A stretch of DNA of 64,000 bases from assembly GCF_000953135.1 (NCBI RefSeq), contig NZ_LN614827.1, positions 1,083,001 to 1,147,000 of the forward strand, in the 5' to 3' direction. Positions 56,374 to 64,000 of the stretch are shown in pieces. The notes under the pieces are model-generated. The model was given only the letters and a program-made list of their open reading frames with translations, was not told the DNA's origin and ran no database searches. This DNA comes from Legionella fallonii LLAP-10. GTDB taxonomy: Bacteria; Pseudomonadota; Gammaproteobacteria; Legionellales; Legionellaceae. Every line of letters begins with the position of its first letter. The first letter of the stretch is position 1. The position numbers and the translations under genes are program-made.

Positions 56374-57918
56374 TCAACATTGTGGGGTTAATGAATCGGT
56401 CTGGGATGGTTGTTCGTTCTTTTTAAAGGTACTGGCAAAAAGACCGACACCGCCAAGGATTGCTGCGATACCAATTCCAGCTACTACTAATCCGCTAATG
56501 CCAAAGGTTGTTGCATTCAATACAGTAAAGGCAACAGCTACGGCAGCAATGCCTAAAGCTGTTATAAAACCACTCAGTAGATGCATGTTAAAAGTATATG
56601 GTGACGAGTTAGGTTCACTGCTCTGCGTTAGCTCACCTTTTTCTGGTTCAATACGTTCTGAATGATTTTCGACAGGAGGGACATTCAAAAGAGTCACTAT
56701 AGGTTTTTCAATGGTTTTTTTAGACTGACGTTCTACAGGAGTTGCATTATCCTCTAAGGCTTTTCTAACGAATACACCAGTTTTTAACGGTGCGTTGTTT
56801 AAACAACCTTCCTCAAGATGGTCTTGCTCTATCATCATCTGAGCAAGAGCAAGAGAGTCTGCAGTGCATACATCATTAAAAGAAATATCTTCTTCGCGGA
56901 TTAGTTTTTTAGTGATGACTTGTACTACATTAGTGCACCCAGTCATTTGTTTTAATTGCTCAATAATTTGTTCGCAATTACGTTTATCTTCTCCAGGATT
57001 CGCTAAAAATAGGGTCTTTCTGGCAAAGTCAACTTTTATGGCAAATGCATGGCTTCCTGTAGTCGTACTGATGAATAGAGGCTCTTTTTTATTCTGTAAT
57101 GCTAAATTTAATTTCTCTGCATTGGCATCTTTGATATTAAGATAATTATTTAGCAAGTTTTGATCCGCTAAAACCCAGTTTTTTTGATCTAAATTTAAGT
57201 GATTACGGACGAGCTGCACTAAATAGCCTTCTTCTCGTATTAGTTTTTCTATATAGCGATTAAAGATCTCTCTATCAAGTTCTATAGTGCGGATTGTTAC
57301 CTTGTCTGCTGAATCGACTATTCTATCTTTGAGTTGTAATAAACTACTTGCTTTCTTCTGTCCAAGCAAAAGATCTTTTATTTCTTTTTGTAGGCCGAGT
57401 CCTATAAGTGGAGCGATGCGTCCTAGATCACTAATATAATTAATATTTTCTTTAATATCCGTTGAGTTGGCTATTCTTGGCTGCAGATCAAATATAAGTT
57501 GATTAATCATTTCATCCGCTGGGGTAGTGCCTCTGCCTTGAGAATAGTCTATAGTGATTATTACTTGTTCGGGATTTCTTGTTATGTTGTGCTGAGTACC
57601 ATGAATTACATTAGCTGTTTCCGCAGATTCTTTATACATGGCGGATGGAATTTCGATAGTATTAGGCCGTCCAGAGAAACGATGAGTCGCTGGATAAAAA
57701 GTTATTCTAATTTGTTCTATAGTAGCAATTAATCCTTCGGGATAGATGTAATTATGGTAATTGTAATCTCGTTTACCTGGAACGGGGGCACCTTCTTCTT
57801 TGAGTTCTAGTGCATTAACATCTTTAATTTTGATTTTCACTTTATCTTGGGCCAACTCGATGTCTTCTTGTTTAAAGCCGTGCTGCCTGAGTATTTTTTT
57901 TAAAATTAGTTCTTTCAT
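56374..57918 (-). CDS. Membrane-anchored protein with possible clan CE cysteine-protease fold, candidate effector
   Basis: In this 514-residue protein the segment 255-360 resembles the Ulp1/YopJ catalytic region: NWVLADQNLLNNYL, then H290 in TGSHAFAIKVDF, N307 in TLFLANPGED and C351 in FNDVCTADSLALAQ. Spacings of 17 and 61 residues fit His-Asp/Asn-Cys of clan CE. The glutamine that usually precedes the cysteine is not evident, so activity is uncertain. Two adjacent transmembrane helices lie near 444-496, making a C-terminal hairpin anchor. The N-terminal 250 residues are unfamiliar. The ribosome-binding site is AGGA. It lies 415 bases upstream of the PDE-domain gene, same strand. That gap (55959-56373) shows no gene. 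Confidence 0.6.
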   Translation of the reverse strand: MKELILKKILRQHGFKQEDIELAQDKVKIKIKDVNALELKEEGAPVPGKRDYNYHNYIYPEGLIATIEQIRITFYPATHRFSGRPNTIEIPSAMYKESAETANVIHGTQHNITRNPEQVIITIDYSQGRGTTPADEMINQLIFDLQPRIANSTDIKENINYISDLGRIAPLIGLGLQKEIKDLLLGQKKASSLLQLKDRIVDSADKVTIRTIELDREIFNRYIEKLIREEGYLVQLVRNHLNLDQKNWVLADQNLLNNYLNIKDANAEKLNLALQNKKEPLFISTTTGSHAFAIKVDFARKTLFLANPGEDKRNCEQIIEQLKQMTGCTNVVQVITKKLIREEDISFNDVCTADSLALAQMMIEQDHLEEGCLNNAPLKTGVFVRKALEDNATPVERQSKKTIEKPIVTLLNVPPVENHSERIEPEKGELTQSSEPNSSPYTFNMHLLSGFITALGIAAVAVAFTVLNATTFGISGLVVAGIGIAAILGGVGLFASTFKKNEQPSQTDSLTPQC

Positions 57919-58078
57919 TCGAATCCTGAGTTAACGCTGATTTATTAATTTAAATAGTGTGAGTTCTGGGGTTAATGATTTTGATTAATTATACATCATG
58001 AAATGCTTATTTTATACTTAAATGTGAATTTTAGAACGATTTTTTATTTTTCACTGTTATCTGGTCGGCAATGATTAT

Positions 58079-58801
58079 TTATATTTTTCCCGATTTTTTG
58101 TAAATAAAAAAAGGCATTCTGGCAATCAGGTACATTATTACTCGCCAAAATGCTGGGTAGTAGAGCAACCGCTTTCCTCCATTGATTGCCTTCCAACACG
58201 CTTTGGCGCAGTCTTTGGGAGAGGCCGCATAAAAAATTCCTGGCAAGCCATAGGTTTGTTTTGTATCAATGAATCCCAAACGAACTATTGTTATATGCTG
58301 ATTTATTGTTGCCCCTTGTTGTAATCCTTGGAGATAGACTTCTATTGCTGCTTTGCTGGCACCATAAAGACTATTTTTAGCGCGTCCACGGCACGCGGCT
58401 ACTGAGCTTAAGTAAAGAAGGTTATGTTGTTTTTGCGTCGAATTTAAATAGCTATGGATTAATAGGGTGGTGCTAAGGATATTTGTTTCTATGAGTTGAG
58501 TAATAGTGGAGGGGGTTAATGCATTATTTTCTGTAAAATCACTATGGGCAATCAATAAGTCTAATTCGCTATCGCATTGTTTTAAGATCATAGCTAATTG
58601 AGTTGTAACGTCATGCATTTTTGTTACCACATAATCGCAAGAAACCTGAAAACGTAGTTGTATGTCTTGGGCGATAATAGCCAATTGTTCTTTGTCTCGC
58701 CCAACCAAACGTAATGAATGTCCTGATGTTGCTGCAAGATGCGCAAATTCTTCTGCAATGATAGAAGTTGCTCCTAAGATAACCCAGGTTCTTTGTGTCA
58801 T
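58079..58801 (-). CDS. Short-chain dehydrogenase, DprE2-like
   Basis: The 240-residue SDR has the nucleotide loop GATSIIAEEF (9-18), LSSVAA and the catalytic YGASK motif. The C-terminus has a hydrophobic helix (FWRVIMYLIARMPFFIYK), as in DprE2 proteins. DprE2 reduces the 2'-keto intermediate in decaprenylphosphoryl-ribose epimerisation. Its ATG overlaps the stop codon of the FAD oxidase by one base (TAATG), so the two are coupled. The true substrate in this organism is not known. Confidence 0.8.
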   Translation of the reverse strand: MTQRTWVILGATSIIAEEFAHLAATSGHSLRLVGRDKEQLAIIAQDIQLRFQVSCDYVVTKMHDVTTQLAMILKQCDSELDLLIAHSDFTENNALTPSTITQLIETNILSTTLLIHSYLNSTQKQHNLLYLSSVAACRGRAKNSLYGASKAAIEVYLQGLQQGATINQHITIVRLGFIDTKQTYGLPGIFYAASPKDCAKACWKAINGGKRLLYYPAFWRVIMYLIARMPFFIYKKSGKI

Positions 58802-60096
58802 TATATTATTCCTAATCGCTTCGCAAGATCAGACCGCATTGCACATTGGTGGTGAGCGAGTATTTGTGAAAAATACTCATGATTTGTGTATGTTTTTTTA
58901 TATTGCTCTGGAGTTAATAACAAATCTTTAGCTAAATAAATACGTCCGTTCATCTCACTAATGAGTTGATTCATTGCCTTAATTGCCTGTTTGGCTGCAG
59001 TGTTATGAATGAAATCTATAGCTATAGTAAAACCGGGTTTACAAAAAGAAAGTATTCCTTCTCCAGCCTGGCTAAATAATTTGAGCACTGCGAGGGTTGG
59101 AGTTGCTTTATTACACTGAATTAAATGGATTAACTGCTCTAAAGTATTGCATGCATTATCTTGGTCAAATACTGCTTGAAACTGAATTAAACCCTTAGGA
59201 CCATAGAGCCTGTTCCAGTGAGCTATTTTATCTAGGGGGTTATTAAATTCCTCAAGACTTAATAGTTCTTTAGGCTTTTTACTCGTTGCATAGATCTTAT
59301 TAAATAACTTCATATTCCATGATTTTATTAAACCGAAGGGGATTTTGGGTACTTTATGAGTGCTTGTTGTCTTCTTGGGAGGTCGAGAAACGGCAGTACA
59401 ATGATTGGCTAATGATAATATGGAGTTTTGTTCTTCGTTAAGTAAGTCAACCCACGCAACTTGATAATCATAGGTTGGATTATCGGCTGACATTTGCCCC
59501 ATTAAGGTTTTAAAAGAATTAAAGGAACGGTTTTCTACTTGTACATAGCGTGAGGCTTTTTTTAAGCGAATAGCAACTTGAGTAATAACACCGGTTAAAC
59601 CCAAACCCGCAATAGTTGCATAAAATAAATCGGAATGTTCTTCACGACTGCATCGTATTTTTTTATCGTTAATGAGTAATTCAAACCAAAGTATATGACG
59701 GCCAAAACTTCCTTCGTGGGGATTGTTTTTACCGTGGACGTCATGAGCTATTCCTCCTGCAACAGTGGCATGTACTGTTCCTGGTATCACAGGAGGTATA
59801 AATTGAGGATCTAGTAGAAACAAATCCTTAAACGGAGCATGTGCTTGGCATACTGCAATTCCTGAGTCTTGATTAAAACTAATCAAATGATTCAGACGTG
59901 TTGTGTCAATCACAAGTCCATTGTTATTGAGACAACTATCGTTATAACTGAGTCCGGCACCACGAGCAAGTAGGCGCTCCTGTTTATTGTCAGCTATGCA
60001 TTCAATGAGTTGTTTTTCATTGTCAGGACGCAAACAGAACGATTCGCTATATAAGGAGCGGCTAAAATTAGATAGTACTATTTTTTTGCTGCGCAT
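58801..60096 (-). CDS. FAD-linked oxidase, DprE1-like
   Basis: The 431-residue protein is a vanillyl-alcohol-oxidase-type flavoenzyme: FAD motifs LARGAGLSYNDSCLN, PVIPGTVHATVAGGIAHDVH and GKNNPHEGSFGRHILWFELL, followed by GLGLTGVITQVAIRLKK. This pattern matches DprE1, which oxidises decaprenylphosphoryl-ribose. With the overlapping SDR it forms the two-step epimerase pair. No arabinosyltransferase or UbiA-like gene is adjacent, so the product and use are unknown. Start MRSKKIV at 60096. Confidence 0.82.
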   Translation of the reverse strand: MRSKKIVLSNFSRSLYSESFCLRPDNEKQLIECIADNKQERLLARGAGLSYNDSCLNNNGLVIDTTRLNHLISFNQDSGIAVCQAHAPFKDLFLLDPQFIPPVIPGTVHATVAGGIAHDVHGKNNPHEGSFGRHILWFELLINDKKIRCSREEHSDLFYATIAGLGLTGVITQVAIRLKKASRYVQVENRSFNSFKTLMGQMSADNPTYDYQVAWVDLLNEEQNSILSLANHCTAVSRPPKKTTSTHKVPKIPFGLIKSWNMKLFNKIYATSKKPKELLSLEEFNNPLDKIAHWNRLYGPKGLIQFQAVFDQDNACNTLEQLIHLIQCNKATPTLAVLKLFSQAGEGILSFCKPGFTIAIDFIHNTAAKQAIKAMNQLISEMNGRIYLAKDLLLTPEQYKKTYTNHEYFSQILAHHQCAMRSDLAKRLGII

Positions 60097-60223
60097 GCTG
60101 GCTTCTTATCAAGGAAAAAGAGATTTTTGAGTGTCTCATGATTTATTTCTTAATTAAATAACCTTAAATAATAAAAGGATAGCTATACTTTAGGTAATTT
60201 CATCATTTAAAAGGAATTATATC

Positions 60224-60451
60224 ATGAGACGATTAAGCATCATTCTTTTTAGTGTGCTCTCATTTTCACTCTATGCTGCAGACATTCCTCAAGACGTGAT
60301 TGGTAGTCAAAAATTTGATGCAATGAGGTGTTTTACTGAAAATAGTCAAACCTGTATTAATTCTGTTTGTTTGAATTCAGACCAGATAGATTGTCAGGAT
60401 AACTGTCGAAAAATGGCTAAAGAAAAATGCCAACAACAAGCTAATGAATAG
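60224..60451 (+). CDS. Small secreted cysteine-rich protein
   Basis: The 75-residue protein has a signal peptide (MRRLSIILFSVLSFSLYA, cleavage near ADIP) and a mature part of about 57 residues with six cysteines (RCFTEN, QTCINSVCLN, DCQDNCRK, EKCQQ), suggesting a disulfide-bonded periplasmic mini-protein. AAAAGGAATTATATC precedes the ATG. No family is recognised. It lies between the divergent DprE1-like gene and the flagellar operon. Confidence 0.8.
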   Translation: MRRLSIILFSVLSFSLYAADIPQDVIGSQKFDAMRCFTENSQTCINSVCLNSDQIDCQDNCRKMAKEKCQQQANE

Positions 60452-60694
60452 ATCGGTTTGATAATAGATTTTTTTGCAGATCTCCTCCTCTGTTATCTGT
60501 GTTATAAAGTTAGGCATTATGACATCAGATATAGTCTGTATTACGCTTTTAAAATATTTTGTTGAGCGCGACATTATTATTAATACGCCCTAACTTCTAA
60601 TATTTTCGTCAACTCGTTGACATAGTCATTTTTAATATGTCAAATTAGAATGCTGAATATGAAGCATGCTATTGATTTATCACTATATTTTTAA

Positions 60695-60714
60695 TGTGGC
60701 ATGATATTTGCTTA
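60695..60714 (+). promoter_or_regulatory. Sigma-54 promoter of the fliM operon
   Basis: TGTGGCATGATATTTGCTTA carries the GG (-24) and GC (-12) doublets with exactly 10 bases between them. It lies about 85 bases upstream of the first fliM ATG. The rest of the 347-bp leader (60452-60798) shows AT-rich DNA and no gene; TTGACATAGTCATTTTTAA near 60614 contains short inverted TTGACATA/TATGTCAA arms that could be an activator (FleQ-type) site. Confidence 0.85.
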
Positions 60715-60798
60715 GAAAGACTATTGGGTATGATTATTTATTTTATAAGCTAATTTTCACTATTAATTGAACTCTAAATCTCAAGATGAATTGGATTA

Positions 60799-61890
60799 AT
60801 GGTGTCAGAGGCGAATGGACTGCTTATGGCTGAAAAAGATGTGTTGTCACAGGAAGAGATAGATGCTCTGCTCGAATCAGTAGATGATCTCACTGAAGGG
60901 GATTCTGGCGAGCAAGACGCTAGTGAAGAATTGAATGAGGAGCAATCAGAACAATTAGTCGACTCATCTGATCAGGAGTCAGAGGCTCTAGATGATACTT
61001 CAACCAAAGGCCCAGAAGCTGGAGTCAAGACGCTCAACTTTACTAGCCAGAAACGCATAGTCAAGGGTCAATTACCCGTATTAGATAAAATTTATGATAG
61101 AGCAATACGCTATTTTGCTTCTGATGTCTACCAACTCACAGCAAAAGATTTTGAAATCAAACAAGATCCACTCTTAATTGTGAAACATAGGGAGTTTATG
61201 AGTGGATTACCTAATCCTAGCCTAATGAACATTTATAAGTTTAAGCCTTTGCGTGGTAAAGGCATCATATTGTTTGATAACGTATTTGTTTATGATTTAG
61301 TGGATTATTATTTTGGTGGTAGTAGCCAATTTTATGCACAAAAAGATAAAACTGACTTTACAGCAACAGAGTTGCGAGTTATGGAGGCGGTGTATAAGAA
61401 GTTTGCGGCCAATTTAATACATGCCTGGGAACCTATTATGAAACTTGACCTGATGAAGGTCAATGAAGAAACCAACCCTCAGCTAGTGAATATAGCCGAG
61501 CCGGATGAAATGTTGCTTGTTGGGCGATTTACTTTGGATTTTGGTAAAGAAAAAGGCTCATTTTACATCATACTGCCTTATTCTATGCTTGAACCTATTA
61601 AGCAACAATTAGAGTTAGGGGCTTCTCGTCCTGATGACGAAATTGATCCTAACTGGATTAAGTCTCTAAAAGAAGAGTTAATGGACGTTGAACTCACCAT
61701 TAGTTCGGCTATGGCACAAGCCTCAAGTACTTTGGGGAGTGTGATGTCATGGCAGGTTAATGATTTTATACCTTTGGAAATGAGTGAAGTAGTTACCTTA
61801 GATATTGAAGGCACCCCTAGTTTTACCGCAACTATGGGGAGCGCCAATGAAAAAAGAGCACTTAAAATAATAAAAACAATAAGTTATTAG
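60799..61890 (+). CDS. fliM: FliM, flagellar motor switch protein
   Basis: FliM binds CheY-P and forms the C ring. From the ATG at 60799 the protein has 363 residues, but the Met at residue 10 (MAEKDVLSQEEIDALLESVD) gives the canonical N-terminal CheY-binding segment and may be the real start; neither has a perfect ribosome-binding site. An acidic linker, a CheC-like middle domain and a C-terminal SpoA domain follow. It is the first gene of a fliMNOPQR cluster. Confidence 0.96.
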   Translation: MVSEANGLLMAEKDVLSQEEIDALLESVDDLTEGDSGEQDASEELNEEQSEQLVDSSDQESEALDDTSTKGPEAGVKTLNFTSQKRIVKGQLPVLDKIYDRAIRYFASDVYQLTAKDFEIKQDPLLIVKHREFMSGLPNPSLMNIYKFKPLRGKGIILFDNVFVYDLVDYYFGGSSQFYAQKDKTDFTATELRVMEAVYKKFAANLIHAWEPIMKLDLMKVNEETNPQLVNIAEPDEMLLVGRFTLDFGKEKGSFYIILPYSMLEPIKQQLELGASRPDDEIDPNWIKSLKEELMDVELTISSAMAQASSTLGSVMSWQVNDFIPLEMSEVVTLDIEGTPSFTATMGSANEKRALKIIKTISY

Positions 61891-61899
61891 GGGATATGG

Positions 61900-62235
61900 A
61901 TGACTCAATCAAAAGAATCGGCGCTTGATCCGACCAAACCTCAAGCCAATGCTTTAGCACAAGATGCTGATTCCGAGAAAATGGAATTGATATTGGACAT
62001 ACCAGTATCGGTAACAGTAGAAATTGGTCGCACTAAAATGACGATTCGTAATTTATTACAGCTCAATCAGGGCGGTATCGTTGCACTCGATCGCCTGACC
62101 GGAGATCCACTTGATGTTTTAGTTAATGGTACTTTAGTGGCTCATGGTGAGGTCGTTGTAGTTAACGATAAATTTGGCGTGAGATTAACGGATATAGTGA
62201 GTAAAGCTGAGAGGATTAAGCGACTCAGATCATGA
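61900..62235 (+). CDS. fliN: FliN, flagellar motor switch protein
   Basis: The 111-residue protein is the SpoA-domain FliN: LDIPVSVTVEIGRTKMTIRN, LLQLNQGGIVALDRLTGDPLDV and GVRLTDIVSKAERIKRL. It builds the lower C ring with FliM. It overlaps fliO by four bases. Confidence 0.97.
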   Translation: MTQSKESALDPTKPQANALAQDADSEKMELILDIPVSVTVEIGRTKMTIRNLLQLNQGGIVALDRLTGDPLDVLVNGTLVAHGEVVVVNDKFGVRLTDIVSKAERIKRLRS

Positions 62236-62642
62236 TTAAAGTGCGTTTTATTATTTCATTATTTTTTTTATTCATGAGTCGATGGGCTTTGGCATTGCCT
62301 ACGGATGGAGCCAATCTGATTAGCCGTAATGAGTTGTTGCGACTTATTACCGGTTTACTGATGGTTCTATTGGTCATTGTTTGTTTGTCTTGGATAGTAA
62401 AACGCTTAAATGTCGTTAAATTAAGTACCTCCAAAGGCTTTCAATCCATAGCAAGTATGACTTTAGGCGCTAAAGAAAAAATAATCCTATTAAAAGTAGG
62501 TGAGCGTTATTTATTGGTTGGGGTTGGAGCAAGTACCGTAAATACCCTGCATGATTTCGGCGAGCAATTGCCCGCAGGATTTGACGCAGAAAATAAAACT
62601 ACCTTTGCTGAGCTTCTCAAATCTGCAGTAGGAAAAAAATAA
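62232..62642 (+). CDS. fliO: FliO, flagellar export apparatus assembly protein
   Basis: The 136-residue protein has a signal-like N-terminus, one transmembrane helix at about 37-55 ([19 protein letters not shown]) and a short cytoplasmic SPOR-less beta domain ([20 protein letters not shown]). FliO assists FliP ring assembly. Position between fliN and fliP confirms the weakly conserved sequence. Confidence 0.93.
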   Translation: MIKVRFIISLFFLFMSRWALALPTDGANLISRNELLRLITGLLMVLLVIVCLSWIVKRLNVVKLSTSKGFQSIASMTLGAKEKIILLKVGERYLLVGVGASTVNTLHDFGEQLPAGFDAENKTTFAELLKSAVGKK

Positions 62643-62643
62643 G

Positions 62644-63408
62644 ATGGACTTTAAGAACATAAAACTGCTCTCCAAAATCGCGTCTATCCTCTTGCTTATT
62701 TTATTGCCTTTAACTGTTCAGGCTGATCCTTTGTCATTACCTGCTGTGACGGTACAACCAGGTGCAAATGGTACGCAGTCTTATAGTGTTAATTTGCAAA
62801 TTCTAATTTTTATGACCGCCCTGAGCGTTTTGCCTGGATTACTGATGGCAGTAACCGCATTCACTCGAATTATCATCGTATTGTCAATTTTACGTCAGGC
62901 TATTGGCATGGCACAAACGCCTACTAATCAAATCCTGATTGGTATTGCTTTATTTATGACTTATTTTGTCATGTCTCCCGTCTTTAACAAAATTAATGAT
63001 ACGGCAATACAACCTTATATGGCTGACAAAATGAGCTTCCCTCAAGCCTTATCGAATGCTCAAATTCCGTTACGACAGTTTATGTTGAATCAAACGCGAA
63101 AAAATGATTTATCATTGTTTAAGCAATTTGCTAAAGATAACTCAGCTGCTCTAGCTGAAGTACCTATGAGCGTACTCATTCCAGCATTCATTACTAGCGA
63201 ATTGAAAACAGCATTCCAAATTGGATTTATTCTATTTTTACCTTTTTTAGTTATTGATCTGGTAGTTTCTAGTGTTTTGATGGCAATGGGAATGATGATG
63301 TTATCTCCTTTAATTATTTCTTTGCCTTTTAAAATTATGCTGTTTGTGATGGTGGATGGCTGGACATTAGTCTTGGGATCACTTGCCTCAAGTTTTGCCA
63401 TGGCCTAG
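62644..63408 (+). CDS. fliP: FliP, flagellar type III export gate protein
   Basis: The 254-residue protein has a cleaved signal peptide (ending about VQADP) and four membrane helices. Conserved FliP blocks are clear: [65 protein letters not shown] and [20 protein letters not shown]. It begins two bases after fliO ends. Confidence 0.97.
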   Translation: MDFKNIKLLSKIASILLLILLPLTVQADPLSLPAVTVQPGANGTQSYSVNLQILIFMTALSVLPGLLMAVTAFTRIIIVLSILRQAIGMAQTPTNQILIGIALFMTYFVMSPVFNKINDTAIQPYMADKMSFPQALSNAQIPLRQFMLNQTRKNDLSLFKQFAKDNSAALAEVPMSVLIPAFITSELKTAFQIGFILFLPFLVIDLVVSSVLMAMGMMMLSPLIISLPFKIMLFVMVDGWTLVLGSLASSFAMA

Positions 63409-63416
63409 GAGCGATT

Positions 63417-63686
63417 ATGAACCCTGAATCTATAGGTTTTTTGTTTAGCGGATGTGTGAACGTCATTTTATTACTGTTAGCTGTGCTTACTGTACCCGGT
63501 TTAGTGGTTGGTTTAATTGTGGCAATGTTTCAAGCAGCAACTCAAATCAATGAGTCTAGCTTAAGTTTTATACCTAAATTGTTTGTTACTTTTTTAGTAT
63601 TAGTATTTGCCGGTCCTTGGCTATTAAAGACTTTAGTTAATTATACTGATTCTTTAATTACCAATATCCCTTATATGATAGGTTAG
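63417..63686 (+). CDS. fliQ: FliQ, flagellar type III export gate protein
   Basis: The 89-residue protein has two transmembrane helices and the FliQ core VPGLVVGLIVAMFQAATQIN and ESSLSFIPKLFVTFLVLVFAGPWLL. It forms part of the FliPQR helical export gate. It is eight bases after fliP. Confidence 0.97.
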   Translation: MNPESIGFLFSGCVNVILLLLAVLTVPGLVVGLIVAMFQAATQINESSLSFIPKLFVTFLVLVFAGPWLLKTLVNYTDSLITNIPYMIG

Positions 63687-63695
63687 GAACTAGAA

Positions 63696-64000
63696 ATGAA
63701 TGTCGATTATCAGACAATAATAAGCACTTTGAGCCAGGTCGTTTGGCCCTTGGTGCGTATTAGCGGTTTGATGCTGACAGTGCCAGTGTTTTCTTCGAAT
63801 TTTATTCCTTCTCGTATCAAGGTTATCTTTGTTCTTGCCTTAGGTTGGGTTTGTTCTCCTTTTATCTCCTCGCAACTCTCGTTTTTGAATTTTAATGGCC
63901 TGTATTTGGTTTATATCATACAAGAGTTATTGCTGGGGATGTTGATGGGCTTCGCACTACAACTAGTGTTTCAAGTTTTTGTCTTAGGTGGACAAATTAT
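63696..64000 (+). CDS. fliR: FliR, flagellar type III export gate protein (N-terminal part, runs off window)
   Basis: The frame opens at the ATG at 63696, nine bases after fliQ ends, with GGAACTAGAA upstream, and continues to the window edge (101 full codons). It reads MNVDYQTIISTLSQVVWPLV, then LMLTVPVFSSNFIPSRIKVIFVLALG, LVYIIQELLLGMLMGFALQL and VFVLGGQI, the typical FliR N-terminal half. The rest of the gene lies beyond 64000. Confidence 0.95.
   Translation, partial: MNVDYQTIISTLSQVVWPLVRISGLMLTVPVFSSNFIPSRIKVIFVLALGWVCSPFISSQLSFLNFNGLYLVYIIQELLLGMLMGFALQLVFQVFVLGGQI

Noticed and set aside
56285..56665. 126-codon plus-strand frame over the end of the 56374 gene
   Set aside because: It mirrors the membrane-hairpin coding region of the minus-strand gene and lacks a ribosome-binding site.
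1..64000. tRNA or rRNA genes
   Set aside because: I looked for T-loop and conserved rRNA motifs by eye and found none; a covariance-model scan would settle this.

Overview
The window looks like a chromosomal segment of a Legionella species that is probably not L. pneumophila itself. I infer this from low-GC gammaproteobacterial housekeeping genes, flagellar and type IV pilus operons typical of that genus, and a scatter of coiled-coil or eukaryotic-like single genes that resemble Dot/Icm type IV effectors. No rRNA, tRNA, CRISPR array, integrase or intact insertion sequence was seen.

Layout. Positions 1-1000 hold the end of a flagellar regulon on the minus strand (partial flgM, flgA), with a textbook sigma-28 promoter for flgM and a sigma-54 promoter for flgA. 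Next come a cytochrome c5-like protein, a lipoprotein L,D-transpeptidase and coaX. The front of the division and cell-wall (dcw) cluster follows at 3.3-8.9 kb (mraZ, rsmH, ftsL, ftsI, murE); it stops after murE and has an unusual 522-bp gap between ftsL and ftsI. Convergent to it are an M50 site-2 protease and pdxB. From 11 to 16.7 kb is an accessory block: an ankyrin-like protein, a coiled-coil protein, repeat-rich DNA, a PAP2 phosphatase and a J-domain membrane protein. etfB-etfA-ald (16.8-19.7 kb) lead to a striking composite element at 19.8-20.7 kb, in which a GIY-YIG nuclease gene lies between opposed arrays of a 19/20-bp repeat. mrcA (PBP1A), a coiled-coil protein and a mitochondrial-carrier-like protein follow.

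From 26 to 39.8 kb is a long housekeeping run: pilMNOPQ, aroK, aroB, a DamX/SPOR protein, a universal stress protein, ribF, ileS, lspA and a PspC protein. A 3 x 232-bp tandem repeat, an Eda-like protein lacking the Schiff-base lysine and two large effector-like genes come next. era-recO-pdxJ-korA-korB (47-52.5 kb) is conserved metabolism. The 52.5-58 kb block is the most interesting accessory locus: a 1136-residue protein with motifs of the SidE/Dup phosphodiesterase domain lies beside a 514-residue membrane-anchored protein with a possible clan CE cysteine-protease triad. These are two of the catalytic modules that SidE-family effectors carry in one chain. A DprE2/DprE1-like pair, a secreted Cys-rich mini-protein and the fliMNOPQ(R) operon with its sigma-54 promoter complete the window.

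How parts work together: FlgA, FlgM and FliM-FliR belong to one flagellar cascade (sigma-54 class II, sigma-28 class IV). mraZ-murE, mrcA and the L,D-transpeptidase build and remodel peptidoglycan. PilM-Q is the alignment subcomplex and secretin of type IV pili. pdxB and pdxJ both serve the DXP-dependent vitamin B6 pathway. Several short palindrome and MITE-like families are spread through gene ends and accessory gaps. All functional names come from motif and family recognition by eye; effector status is inference throughout.
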